A stretch of 64,000 nt of DNA from Stramentimicrobium sp964433555. GTDB taxonomy: Bacteria > Atribacterota > Phoenicimicrobiia > Phoenicimicrobiales > Stramentimicrobiaceae. Positions within the stretch are counted from its first letter, which is position 1. Each line of letters starts with the position of its first letter. A model generated the notes under the pieces. That model had not been told where the DNA came from. It worked only from the letters and a program-made list of their open reading frames with translations, and ran no database searches. Location of the stretch: assembly GCA_964433555.1 (NCBI GenBank), contig CAYSRG010000005.1, positions 46,477 to 110,476 on the forward strand, given 5' to 3'. The position numbers were made by a program, and so were the translations under genes. Below are positions 53,768 through 62,453 of the stretch, piece after piece.

Positions 53768-54067
53768 TTATTTTCACTCCTTGTTTAATCAGCAAATAAA
53801 AAATTGCCTTTTTTTATAAAAAATTCAAATAATATTTATTTATACTGCTATATTTTATAATAGAAACACATTAAAAGTAAAATAAAAATACGATTTAATT
53901 TATGGGAAGGATATTAAATATGACACATCCAAAGATGTCTAAATCAGATTAATCAATGCTGCAATGAGAGTAAATTCAGAGAGTTTTAAGCGGAAGAATA
54001 CTCCTTTAATATCTTAAAAATTTATTTTTTAAATAGTATCATCTATCAATAAATTGATAATTAATAA
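53768..54067. other. 300-bp A+T-rich gap between greA and lysS
   Basis: No open reading frame, clear terminator, T-box or repeat copy is seen. The stretch probably holds the lysS promoter. Confidence 0.35.
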
Positions 54068-54541
54068 TTATCTTATCTCTAAAATTTTGTAATGTAAATT
54101 TCCAGCTGGAACCCTAATTTTAACTTTATCTCCGACCTTTTTCCCTAATATTGCCTTTCCAATCGGAGAAGTCATAGATATCTTCCCGGAACTTGGATCA
54201 GATTCCACATAATCAACGAGGATAAAATTAATTTTTTCCTTCTTCTTGAGATCCTCCACTACTATTTCTGAACCGGGAGAAACATAATTATTGTCATTTT
54301 TACTTCTATCTATAATTTCACTATTTTCAATGATTTTTTCTAGAGTTAGAATTCGTCCTTCTATAAATGCTTGCTCATTCTTAGCTGAACGATATTCAGC
54401 ATTTTCAGCAATTTCACCAAAGGCAACTGCACTACTAATCTTTTCTGCAATTTCTTTTCTTTTCACAGTCTTTAGTTCATATAATTCTTTTTTTAGTTTT
54501 TCCAAGCCTTCCTCAGTAAGCATAAACTTCCGTTCGTTCAT
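54068..54541 (-). CDS. greA: Transcription elongation factor GreA
   Basis: This 157-residue protein has the N-terminal coiled coil (LTEEGLEKLKKELYELKTVKRKEIAEKISSAVAFGEIAENAEYRSAKNEQAFIEGRI) with the catalytic acidic tip (GEIAENAEY) and the C-terminal SSPIGKAILG-type domain (SMTSPIGKAILGKKVGDKVKI). It stimulates RNA cleavage by backtracked RNA polymerase. Confidence 0.97.
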   Translation of the reverse strand: MNERKFMLTEEGLEKLKKELYELKTVKRKEIAEKISSAVAFGEIAENAEYRSAKNEQAFIEGRILTLEKIIENSEIIDRSKNDNNYVSPGSEIVVEDLKKKEKINFILVDYVESDPSSGKISMTSPIGKAILGKKVGDKVKIRVPAGNLHYKILEIR

Positions 54542-54901
54542 TTTTATGCACCTTAACCTTTTACATAAAATTAAAACTAAGATAAGAAAATGTATAATAT
54601 GAAATTAAACTTACCTTAGTTACTTTAATTTATATATTCTATTAATTACCTTAATTTTTTATTGTAATTAATTTTATATGAATTATAGAATATTTAATGT
54701 TTATTGTCAAGTAAACAATGCACTCTTATAATTGTTGGTTCTATGAAGTTCTATAAGGAATTTAACTTTTTCTTAGCCACCTTTTGCTTTTCTTTTTTTC
54801 TTTTTTTTTCTCTATGTTTGAACTTAGTATTTACTAGTATACAACTATTTATTCTATGGAATGCAATTGCTGCAGAGTTATGATGAATTTAACCCAAAGA
54901 G
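54542..54901. other. Gap upstream of greA with a polypyrimidine tract
   Basis: This part of the 521-bp kbl-greA gap is A+T-rich and includes a long pyrimidine run (about 54762-54822, mostly ctttt units). No ORF or ncRNA was recognised. The greA promoter should lie here. Confidence 0.4.
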
Positions 54902-54949
54902 ATTAAACTATGAAAACCATCTTTAAAAAGATGGTTTTCATAGTTTAAT
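54902..54949. repeat. Perfect 23-bp inverted repeat with 2-nt spacer
   Basis: attaaactatgaaaaccatc then ttt pairs over all 23 bases with aaagatggttttcatagttt then aat, separated by only aa. It lies 114 bp past the kbl-like stop. There is no following T-run on the minus strand, so it is not a classic terminator. It is unrelated to the dispersed palindrome family. Confidence 0.9.
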
Positions 54950-55062
54950 AAGTTCTACACAATCGATCATGGTCAGATTAGGTGTAGGTGGAGGATATTT
55001 TACCTGTATTTAAATTATCAATCTGAATAAAAGATTTGCTTTTAGACTCCCCATATTCAAAT

Positions 55063-56253
55063 TTAGATAATCCCCAAAGACTTGCCGGCTTTTTCAAAAA
55101 TGGACAAGGCTTTTTTGATATCTTCTGAGGAATGAACAGCCAGCACATGAGCTCTCAATCTATTAGTCCCTCGGGGAACAGCTGGAAACAAGATAGGACA
55201 GATAAAGATTCCTTCTTCATTGACCTTTTTACATAATTGAAGAGTTTTTTCTTCATCTCCCACCATAATAGGAACTATCGCTGTTTCACTATTGCCAGTA
55301 TTGTAACCCATATTCTGTAACCCTTCTCTAAACTGTTTAATATTATTTTGTAATTGTTCTATTAATTCTGGCTCACTTTCAATAACCTCAAAACAAGCCT
55401 TGGCGGCCATCACAGCTACCGGAGGAAGACTGGCAGAAAATATGAAGGGGCGAGAGCTTAATTTAAGATAATTAATTAAATCTTTATCCCCGGCCAAATA
55501 CCCACCAATAGAGGGTATAGTCTTGCTCAAAGTTCCCATAAAGATATCTACTGAATCTTCTAAGCCAAAGTGTTCCTCAATTCCATGTCCGGTCTTGCCA
55601 ATAACTCCTATAGAATGCGCTTCATCTACCATAAGTTTAGCTTTATATTTCTTAGCCAACTGAGATATTTCAGGTAAATTAGCAATATCGCCATCCATAC
55701 TATAAACAGCATCAATCACTATAAGCTTATTCTGATAGTTTTCAGACTGTGCTAATATATTTTCCAGGCTCTTCATATTATTATGTAAAAAACTACGATG
55801 AGTAGCTCCTGATAGTAAACAACCATCAATTATGCTGGCATGATCCAACTTATCCATAATAACTAAATCACCCCTCTGGCAAAGGGTAGTAATAGCAGCT
55901 AAATTAGTTACATAACCACTGCTATAGGTTATGGCGTCTTCGGTCTTTTTAAATTGAGCAATCTTTTCTTCTAATTCTTCATGAGCTCTGGTAGTCCCTG
56001 CCAAAAGACGTACCCCTGCAGCTCCGGTTCCATACTCATCAATTGCTTTTTTTGCTGCCTCTTTTACTCTAGGATGAGATATCAAACCTAAATAATTGTA
56101 TGAGGCAAACATAATCATTTCACGTCCTTCAATTTGAGTTCTGGCACCGGAGATTCCTTCTATACTCTTTAAATAGAAGAAGGATTTATTTTCCTTCATC
56201 CTTCTTGCTCGTTCATTTGTTTCTCTGATTCTTTGTTCTAAAGGTATTACCAT
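55063..56253 (-). CDS. PLP-dependent KBL/BioF family acyltransferase (2-amino-3-ketobutyrate CoA ligase or related)
   Basis: This 396-residue alpha-oxoamine synthase family enzyme condenses an acyl-CoA with an amino acid. Seen are FASYNYLGLISHP, GTGAAGVRLLAGTTRAHEELE, DAVYSMDGDIANLPEI (PLP Asp), VDEAHSIGVIGKTGHG (catalytic His) and FMGTLSKTIPSIGGYLAG with PLP-Lys at about 244. Candidates are glycine C-acetyltransferase, 8-amino-7-oxononanoate synthase or a serine palmitoyltransferase-like enzyme. The TLSKTIPSIGG context resembles SPT-like members more than E. coli Kbl. No biotin or threonine dehydrogenase gene is adjacent to decide. Confidence 0.85.
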   Translation of the reverse strand: MVIPLEQRIRETNERARRMKENKSFFYLKSIEGISGARTQIEGREMIMFASYNYLGLISHPRVKEAAKKAIDEYGTGAAGVRLLAGTTRAHEELEEKIAQFKKTEDAITYSSGYVTNLAAITTLCQRGDLVIMDKLDHASIIDGCLLSGATHRSFLHNNMKSLENILAQSENYQNKLIVIDAVYSMDGDIANLPEISQLAKKYKAKLMVDEAHSIGVIGKTGHGIEEHFGLEDSVDIFMGTLSKTIPSIGGYLAGDKDLINYLKLSSRPFIFSASLPPVAVMAAKACFEVIESEPELIEQLQNNIKQFREGLQNMGYNTGNSETAIVPIMVGDEEKTLQLCKKVNEEGIFICPILFPAVPRGTNRLRAHVLAVHSSEDIKKALSIFEKAGKSLGII

Positions 56254-56275
56254 TCTTTTTCCTTTCTTTCTAACA

Positions 56276-56312
56276 GGATATCCAAGGGGAATTTGCTCCC
56301 TGGAGAAACCTT
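56276..56312. repeat. Dispersed palindrome family, copy upstream of the KBL-like gene
   Basis: The copy reads ggatatccaaggggaatttg then ctccctggagaaacctt, in the 163-bp gap before the KBL-like gene and with the same orientation as the others. Confidence 0.7.
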
Positions 56313-56416
56313 TAATATTGTATTTATAAAAGAGTGTCTTAGTGTAATGGCATTATATAAAAATCTGATACTCTAAGATATTTCTGAAATATTTTTAAAA
56401 TTTTTCTTTATTAACA

Positions 56417-57325
56417 TTAGTTTAATTTTTCAATCCTGGGCTTAAAACCTGATTTTCTGGCTAAATCAAGATAATCCGAACCAGTAAGCTCCTCAGGTCT
56501 TTTCCCTGAAACTGCTACTAAGACAGCTTGATAGACATTAGTGCCGAAAGACCTTCCCTGAAATTGGGGAGTGGTAGTAATAAGATATTCTACTCCTCTT
56601 TCTTTCAAATCATTAACATTCTGTAGGGTTACGGTATTGGTAATGACTATTTTCCCTTCCATTCTGGATGGCATATACTGACTTATAGCAAGATAATCGC
56701 CGGCAATAATATCAGCATCATTAAAAAAACGACCATATTTGGGATTACTGCTTTCCTGCTTCTGGCCAGTAGGATATAAGTATTTAATAGGTAAATTGAC
56801 CAAAATGGGAATGGCAACCTTAGCGATTTTGCTTAGTGTCTCCAGATTATAAAGAGGAATAGGTATGTTCAGACAGGAGATGAGATCTCCAAAGACCATC
56901 TTGCAGCCAGCTTCAATCAGCCCTTCTGCCAGACCAAATCGATCTACAGTGATTAATAATAATGCTTTCTTACCTTGCAAGTGAATATCGGTATTTTTAT
57001 TAATATATCTAATAACATCTTTTTCCAGTTCGTATTTAATTCCAGTTCCATCTACAATTGGTGTTTTTTTAATTACACTAACAATTCTGGCTGATTCTTT
57101 TATAGTATACCTTTTACCAGTAGGACCAGAATAAATATATAAGTCTGTTCCTCCCAGGGCAAATACGTCTACTTTACCATCATTTTCTTGATATATTTGC
57201 ATCATTTTAAGGGTATCACCATCAGTGCCTCTTCTTTCAATTTCTACCTCTTCCCCCAAAATATCAATTCTCGCTTTGTGATCTCTAGATGAAGAACCCA
57301 AACTAACACCCAGTACCTTCTTCAT
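56417..57325 (-). CDS. Conserved protein of unknown function, similar to proteins annotated 'quinate 5-dehydrogenase'
   Basis: This 302-residue protein resembles a clostridial/thermophile family often named quinate 5-dehydrogenase without experimental support (recalled). Visible motifs are VLGVSLGSSSRDHKARIDILG at the start, RRGTDGD, VFALGGTDLYIYSGPTGKRYTI, TPIVDGTGIKYELEKDVI, ALLLITVDRFGLAEGLIEAGCKMVFGDLI, and VITNTVTLQNVNDLKERGV. No standard NAD-binding GxGxxG was found, so dehydrogenase activity is doubtful. The gene overlaps the upstream HTH gene by 4 nt, making a conserved-looking pair. Confidence 0.7.
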   Translation of the reverse strand: MKKVLGVSLGSSSRDHKARIDILGEEVEIERRGTDGDTLKMMQIYQENDGKVDVFALGGTDLYIYSGPTGKRYTIKESARIVSVIKKTPIVDGTGIKYELEKDVIRYINKNTDIHLQGKKALLLITVDRFGLAEGLIEAGCKMVFGDLISCLNIPIPLYNLETLSKIAKVAIPILVNLPIKYLYPTGQKQESSNPKYGRFFNDADIIAGDYLAISQYMPSRMEGKIVITNTVTLQNVNDLKERGVEYLITTTPQFQGRSFGTNVYQAVLVAVSGKRPEELTGSDYLDLARKSGFKPRIEKLN

Positions 57326-57873
57326 TTTTTCATCTCCTCATTTAATGTAAGTATTTTCACTTCTTTTAGGACATTTTTAATTATTTCCGGATTTATATAT
57401 TGGTCTTCAGTAATTGGTGATTTACCAATCTCAATCCCAATTACCTGAATATGGAATAGCTTTTCTGCAAAATCAACTCTTTTATCGGAACCCAGAAAAA
57501 TAATTACATCAAAATCAAGCAAACTGGTGATAATACCAAGAATATCATTAAAGAGTTCGTTTTTATTTCTGCTTTTAACAAAATTTTGGCGTTCCTGTTG
57601 TGTTAATATCAAAGTATAATCAATACCATATTTTTTAGAAAGAGAAAGCACTTCTCCCTTATTTTTAATAGGAAAGCCAACCAGAGCAATCTTTTCCCCT
57701 TTTCTTATTTCTCCTAGACTCTCCAGTCGTGAAACAAATGTTCTTTCAATGCCTAACTTTCTAGCAGCCTCTCCCTGGGTTAATCCTTCTGTTCTTAATT
57801 TCAGGATTCTGGTAATCTCTTTCTGTAGTTTATCTTCTGAAATTACCTTCTCCCCAATCCTAATTAATTTCAT
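57322..57873 (-). CDS. Helix-turn-helix protein paired with the conserved 302-residue protein
   Basis: This 183-residue protein has an HTH at about 18-52 (RTEGLTQGEAARKLGIERTFVSRLESLG) followed by a Rossmann-like domain with KIALVGFPIKNKGEVLSLSKKYGID and DFDVIIFLGSDKRVDFAEKLFHIQ. It is probably a transcriptional regulator or an effector-binding partner. Stop and start of the pair overlap by 4 nt. I do not recognise a named family. Confidence 0.7.
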   Translation of the reverse strand: MKLIRIGEKVISEDKLQKEITRILKLRTEGLTQGEAARKLGIERTFVSRLESLGEIRKGEKIALVGFPIKNKGEVLSLSKKYGIDYTLILTQQERQNFVKSRNKNELFNDILGIITSLLDFDVIIFLGSDKRVDFAEKLFHIQVIGIEIGKSPITEDQYINPEIIKNVLKEVKILTLNEEMKK

Positions 57874-58058
57874 ATTGATATCCTGTATACATTTTTGTAC
57901 ACATTATATAATCAGAAAGGAATCCTGTCAAGATAATAATAGTTAAATAGATAATGTAGGGATGAAAAGAATAATTGGAAATCGGAATTTAAAGGATAAA
58001 TTTCATTGAGAATTAAGAGAAAATAATTTGTAAATTGTTCTTAGGGAAAAATCCTTAT

Positions 58059-59132
58059 TTAAAACTGCTTGATAATACCACCACCTAGTACGGTTTCCTT
58101 ATCGTAAAAAACCGCTGATTGACCGGGTGCTATAGCTCTTTGTGCTTCATCAAATACTATTTTCGTTTTTTCACCATTCCAGGGATACACCATAGCCCAG
58201 GCAGGGGGAGTATTATACCGAATTTGCACCAATAACCTAGTTGGCAGAGAGATTGGATTAGAAGAAACATATTTTACTGCTATTACTCCAAATTCTCGTT
58301 GATATAATTCGATTTCATCACCTATAATAACTGAATTACTCTCAGGGATAATTTTAAGAACATATTTTCTGGAATTTAAAGATAAGCCGGTTTTTCTTCT
58401 TTGCCCAATGGTATAAAAGGATATACCTTTATGTCTTCCCAGGATATTGCCGGCAGAATCAAAAAAATATCCTGCTTCATTTTTTATCTTTCCAAAGTTG
58501 ATTAGCAGTTTGCGATAATTATTTCCCGGAATAAAACAGATTTCCTGGCTCTCTCTGCTGTTATAATCTGGCAAACCAATTTCTTGAGCAATCTTTCTTG
58601 TATCTTCCTTCTTCACATTACCAAGTGGGAAAAGACATTTTGAGAGGATAGATTCATTTATTCTATAGAGAAAGTAAGACTGATCTTTGTTTTCATCCAA
58701 TCCTCTTTTTAAAAGATACCTACCTTCTTTGTTATCTTTTTCTACTCGGACATAGTGACCGGTAGCAATAAAGTCAAAACTCTCTTTTGCGGCAAAATCA
58801 TTAAGTAGTTTAAACTTCACTTTTTCGTTGCAGGAAATACAAGGATTAGGGGTAAATCCTTTTTCATACTGTTCTATAAAATCAGTAATTATAACTCTGT
58901 AAAAATCTTCTTGATAATCAATCTCATACAAAGGAATATTTAATTTTTGGGTTACTTTTTTTACTCTCTGTCTATTATGGTCAGAATTGGTCTGTTCGAA
59001 AGATTCTCGGTCATTAATCAAGCGGAAATAGACTCCTGCTACCTGAAATCCCTTTTCTTTTAATAAAAAGGCTGCGACGCTACTGTCAATACCGCCGCTA
59101 AGCGCTACTAAAACACTGTTAAATCTTGTCAT
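58059..59132 (-). CDS. mnmA: tRNA-specific 2-thiouridylase MnmA
   Basis: This 357-residue enzyme adds sulfur to U34 of tRNA-Lys/Glu/Gln. The PP-loop ALSGGIDSSVAAFLLKEKG is at about 10-28. The catalytic Cys is in NPCISCNEKVKF (about 97-108) and in the later ESQEICFIPG. A GHYVRVEKDNKEGRYLLKRGLDENKDQSYFLYRI stretch and the C-terminal beta domain complete the fold. It is preceded by a 300-bp gap with a repeat copy. Confidence 0.95.
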   Translation of the reverse strand: MTRFNSVLVALSGGIDSSVAAFLLKEKGFQVAGVYFRLINDRESFEQTNSDHNRQRVKKVTQKLNIPLYEIDYQEDFYRVIITDFIEQYEKGFTPNPCISCNEKVKFKLLNDFAAKESFDFIATGHYVRVEKDNKEGRYLLKRGLDENKDQSYFLYRINESILSKCLFPLGNVKKEDTRKIAQEIGLPDYNSRESQEICFIPGNNYRKLLINFGKIKNEAGYFFDSAGNILGRHKGISFYTIGQRRKTGLSLNSRKYVLKIIPESNSVIIGDEIELYQREFGVIAVKYVSSNPISLPTRLLVQIRYNTPPAWAMVYPWNGEKTKIVFDEAQRAIAPGQSAVFYDKETVLGGGIIKQF

Positions 59133-59154
59133 AAAGTAGTCCTAATTCAAATAA

Positions 59155-59190
59155 ATATTCAAGGGGAATTTTTACCCTTGAGAACCCCTA
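59155..59190. repeat. Dispersed palindrome family, copy upstream of mnmA
   Basis: The copy reads tattcaaggggaattttt then acccttgagaacccct. It is followed by a TATA-rich tail (ttagtatatagtacatag, to about 59228) like that after the copy at 36931. The remaining gap (to 59432) is A+T-rich and holds nothing I can name. Confidence 0.8.
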
Positions 59191-59432
59191 TATTAGTATA
59201 TAGTACATAGTATTTGGTATTTAGTAAATGCATATATTTATTTAACCAACACATGGGTAACACTTTTGATTCAGGATATTGGTTACATTATAGAGATAAT
59301 ATTTTGTATATGGTTTTAGTATTATGATAATTACATTTTATATACTTAAAATCCAATTTAGCAGACATATATTCTCTTTCCTTAAAAAAGGTTCTTTAAT
59401 AGTATCTAAAATTATAAAAAATTACGATACTA

Positions 59433-60449
59433 TTAAATAATATAATATGCTATAAGTTGTTCAGAAATAGGGGATACCTGTTTGCACTTTCTTATTATCT
59501 TGTTATTTCTCCAGATATTAATATCCACCAGATCAGACCTTTGCTCTTTATCACAGTACCTCGCGGTTATTCTGCAAGCTAAATCTAAAATTTCTTCTAT
59601 TCCTTCCCTTCTGTTAACTAAGCTATCATAACAGCGGAATAAGGATACAGGACCTTTATGAGTATAAGAACTAATCAAATAATCCCCTGGATTGGCTAAA
59701 GAGATTATTATCTTATTTTCCTTTTCATTTCTACCTACTACTAATTTAATATACTCATGAATATTAAAATGCCGACCAACTTTTAACAATTCAATATCAT
59801 TGGAAACATATTTTTTCTTGGTTAACAAGTCTTTAATTCTATTAGCAAAACCTGGTTCGGTTAATTTGCATCCTCCTGCCGGTGAGGGATAGTCTTGAAT
59901 TCCCCATTGCCTGGCTAAGGCTATCTGTTTTTTTCTGGAACGACCTTGGATAGCCATCAGACGCGACCGTTCTACTATAAGGCGTCTCTCGGGTTCTGTT
60001 TCCGGTAATAATAAGGCTGATAATGGTCTTAAAATCACTGGACCATATCCTGACTCTTCACTAATTAAGAGCAAGCTTTTTTTATTTTGAGTCATAGGTC
60101 TCTGACCCAGCACTTCTCCACTAATTATAAATGAGGCTTTCTCTCGAACCATTAATGCCCCAGCCTTTTTAAACATCATAATACGGCAGTCAATACAGGG
60201 ATTCTTATTTTTACCAAAACCATGTTTGGGATTCAGCAATATTTCTTGAAAATCCTTACTCATATCTTCAATTAACAAAGTAACATTAAGGAATTGTTCT
60301 CCATAGTGATCTGGTTTCTTTTTTAAAAAGGGTGTCCTGAAATATACCCCTATCACCTCAATATCCTGTTCCAATATTGATTTAATAGCTAGTATACTAT
60401 CCAGACCTCCAGAATAAAGAGCGATAGCTCTTTCTTTCTTTGCTACCAT
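59433..60449 (-). CDS. PP-loop ATPase related to MnmA/ThiI tRNA thiolases
   Basis: This protein has a PP-loop (AIALYSGGLDSILAIKSIL) near the N-terminus, a Cys pair in NPCIDCRIMMFKKAG and a third Cys in SPAGGCKLTEPGFANRI, reminiscent of MnmA/ThiI/TtuA-type thiouridine synthases that use a persulfide or Fe-S cluster. The C-terminal 110 residues (HIEYIKLVVGRN-like) resemble the NFACT-R RNA-binding domain reported fused to such ATPases (recalled). ATG at 60449 follows GAGGAG, so the upstream TTG at 60467 is less likely. Substrate is unknown, but RNA thiolation is a fair guess. Confidence 0.8.
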   Translation of the reverse strand: MVAKKERAIALYSGGLDSILAIKSILEQDIEVIGVYFRTPFLKKKPDHYGEQFLNVTLLIEDMSKDFQEILLNPKHGFGKNKNPCIDCRIMMFKKAGALMVREKASFIISGEVLGQRPMTQNKKSLLLISEESGYGPVILRPLSALLLPETEPERRLIVERSRLMAIQGRSRKKQIALARQWGIQDYPSPAGGCKLTEPGFANRIKDLLTKKKYVSNDIELLKVGRHFNIHEYIKLVVGRNEKENKIIISLANPGDYLISSYTHKGPVSLFRCYDSLVNRREGIEEILDLACRITARYCDKEQRSDLVDINIWRNNKIIRKCKQVSPISEQLIAYYII

Positions 60450-60660
60450 AAATTGTATTCTCCTCAAGTTATAACTAAATAAATAATATTAATTTACTAT
60501 TCTCACTCTGGAATTATAATTTTTATTCACTATAAGTGAAGTGAATTCTTCTGAACTGCCCTATCTCTTTTTTTGCCCAATTTCGATTTTATATAAGACT
60601 TTTCCTGACCATCTTATGGAAATATCAATTTTTACTTTCCCTTTTTTATCTCTATTTTAT

Positions 60661-60695
60661 CAGGATATTCAAGGTAATTCTTCTCCTTGTATATT
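60661..60695. repeat. Dispersed palindrome family, divergent copy
   Basis: The copy reads caggatattcaaggtaattc then ttctccttgtatatt. It lies in the 616-bp gap between the PP-loop gene and the ferredoxin gene. The rest of the gap (60696-61017) is A+T-rich with no ORF seen. Confidence 0.65.
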
Positions 60696-61017
60696 ACTGA
60701 GTTAAATCAAATATTTATAATTCCTTTGCTATTTTGTTTCTAACATTATTAATAAATCCTAATTTGTCTGAGGTATAAAACTATTCGAATCATATTAATC
60801 TATACACTTAACATCCAAATTTAGTATATTTTAGAATAAATTTTATACTGATTTAAAAAATAATGGTAAATTAATAAATTTATTATTAATGATTAATCTT
60901 TATAGTAAAAACATTTTATTTAATCATTACTGACTTTGATAAGTTAGCTATATAGTTAAATAAAAAGGTGAGGAAGGAAAACAAAAAAAGACAGAACGGT
61001 AATAGGAGTAAATCTTG

Positions 61018-61050
61018 ATTAAGGAAGAGGTTTATTCCCTCTTCCTTAAT
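61018..61050 (-). terminator. Hairpin after the ferredoxin gene
   Basis: A perfect 13-bp stem (attaaggaagagg at 61018-61030 with cctcttccttaat at 61038-61050) with a 7-nt loop lies 15 bp past the ferredoxin stop. The following minus-strand bases are CAAGATTTACT, a weak T-tract, so termination is likely but not certain. Confidence 0.7.
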
Positions 61051-61065
61051 AAATATTAATAAATA

Positions 61066-61260
61066 CTATTCACAGCTGATAGCCTCTACAGGACAATCCT
61101 CAGCAGCTTGTTGGCAAGCTTCTTCTGCATCTTTGGGAACAACATCAACCTTAACCACTGCTACATCATCTTGTAATTCAAAAACCTCGGGACATGTGCT
61201 TTCGCAGAGTCCACATCCAGTACAAAGATCCTGATCAACGGTTGCTTTCAAATTATTCAC
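61066..61260 (-). CDS. Small [4Fe-4S] ferredoxin
   Basis: This 64-residue ferredoxin has a single cluster motif DLCTGCGLCESTCPEVFEL and the distal CPVEAISCE (C-x2-C-x2-C with a later Cys-Pro), as in Thermotoga- and Thermococcus-type monocluster ferredoxins. It is a plausible electron carrier between the formate dehydrogenase complex and the Mbh hydrogenase, although it lies 35 kb from either. It is monocistronic with its own terminator hairpin. Confidence 0.95.
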   Translation of the reverse strand: MNNLKATVDQDLCTGCGLCESTCPEVFELQDDVAVVKVDVVPKDAEEACQQAAEDCPVEAISCE

Positions 61261-61449
61261 CTCCTATAGATCATAGTTTTTTTCTCGGGCCAACCAGTAA
61301 AATAAATATGCAATCTATAAAAACCCTATCCTTCCCATTTATATTCTTATGCCAATTTACTTAAAATGATCGACTTATATAAGATAACTTAAATTATAGC
61401 AAAATTCAAGACCTAATCATCATAATTTTACTAATTTATTAATTAACAA

Positions 61450-62397
61450 CTATATTTTTATCTCCATAAAATCTTCTGCTATAATAATTTCAGGATCATT
61501 CTTGTTAATGTTCTCTCTGAATTCGTAATACATATCAGATTCATTTTCTGAAGCATTGTATCTGGAACTGATATGGGTTAATGCCAGTTTTTTTACTTTC
61601 GCTAAACTGGCTACCTTAATAGCATCTTCAACTGTAGAATGATAACTCTGAGCCGCCTTTCCCTTGCTATTTGAACTGAAAGTTGCCTCATGAATAAGTA
61701 AATCTGCTCCTTTAGAGAGGGAAACGGCATTTGGAGAAAACATTGTATCTCCACAATAGCACATTTTTTTGGTAGTTTTGGTTTCTTTGATAAAATCACT
61801 GGCAGCTAGAATTCTTCCATCTTCTAAATTAACTATCTTATCCTCTTTAAATTTTTTATAAATTGGTCCCGGGGGGATACCCAAACTCAATAGTTTATCA
61901 ACCAGTATATTTCTTTTTATATTTTTCTTGATGATGGTATATCCAAAACTATCAATATTATGATTAAGAATTGCACAATAAACGGCAGTATCTCCGTTTT
62001 CCCAGAGCAAGTTAGTGGTGAGAAATTTCGCTTTATCTATTGAATAGATATGATAAGAATAAGGGATATGAGTATAAGAATAATCCAGACTACTTTTAAG
62101 ATAATTCTCTAGACCCATTGGGCCAAAAATATTAATATCTTTCTTAATTCCCAGCAATCCCATGGTCGCTAACAATCCAGGGAGTCCAAAGATATGATCT
62201 CCATGTAAATGACTAATAAAAATATTAGTCAATTTTGATAATTTTAAATTTGTCTGACCAATCTGCCGCTGTGTTCCTTCTCCACAATCAAATAACCAGA
62301 ATTCATTAGTTGTATTAAAAATTATGGCTAAAGCAGGCAGGTTTCGTTTCAGGTTAGGAATGCCAGCGCTTGTTCCTAAAAAAATAACCTTATTCAT
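61450..62397 (-). CDS. rnz: Ribonuclease Z
   Basis: This 315-residue metallo-beta-lactamase fold enzyme trims tRNA 3' trailers. Seen are FLGTSAGIPNLKRNLPALAI, FDCGEGTQRQIGQTNLK, the zinc motif FISHLHGDHIFGLPGLL (HxHxDH, about 61-77), YCGDTMFSP and LLIHEATFSS, and the C-terminal ALTHISSRY. Its work fits the tRNA genes that lack encoded CCA (48381) and those with it. Confidence 0.95.
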   Translation of the reverse strand: MNKVIFLGTSAGIPNLKRNLPALAIIFNTTNEFWLFDCGEGTQRQIGQTNLKLSKLTNIFISHLHGDHIFGLPGLLATMGLLGIKKDINIFGPMGLENYLKSSLDYSYTHIPYSYHIYSIDKAKFLTTNLLWENGDTAVYCAILNHNIDSFGYTIIKKNIKRNILVDKLLSLGIPPGPIYKKFKEDKIVNLEDGRILAASDFIKETKTTKKMCYCGDTMFSPNAVSLSKGADLLIHEATFSSNSKGKAAQSYHSTVEDAIKVASLAKVKKLALTHISSRYNASENESDMYYEFRENINKNDPEIIIAEDFMEIKI

Positions 62398-62453
62398 AAT
62401 TTTCTTTTTATATTATAATATTTATTCATTATTTGTATAATTTTGCCTGCTTA

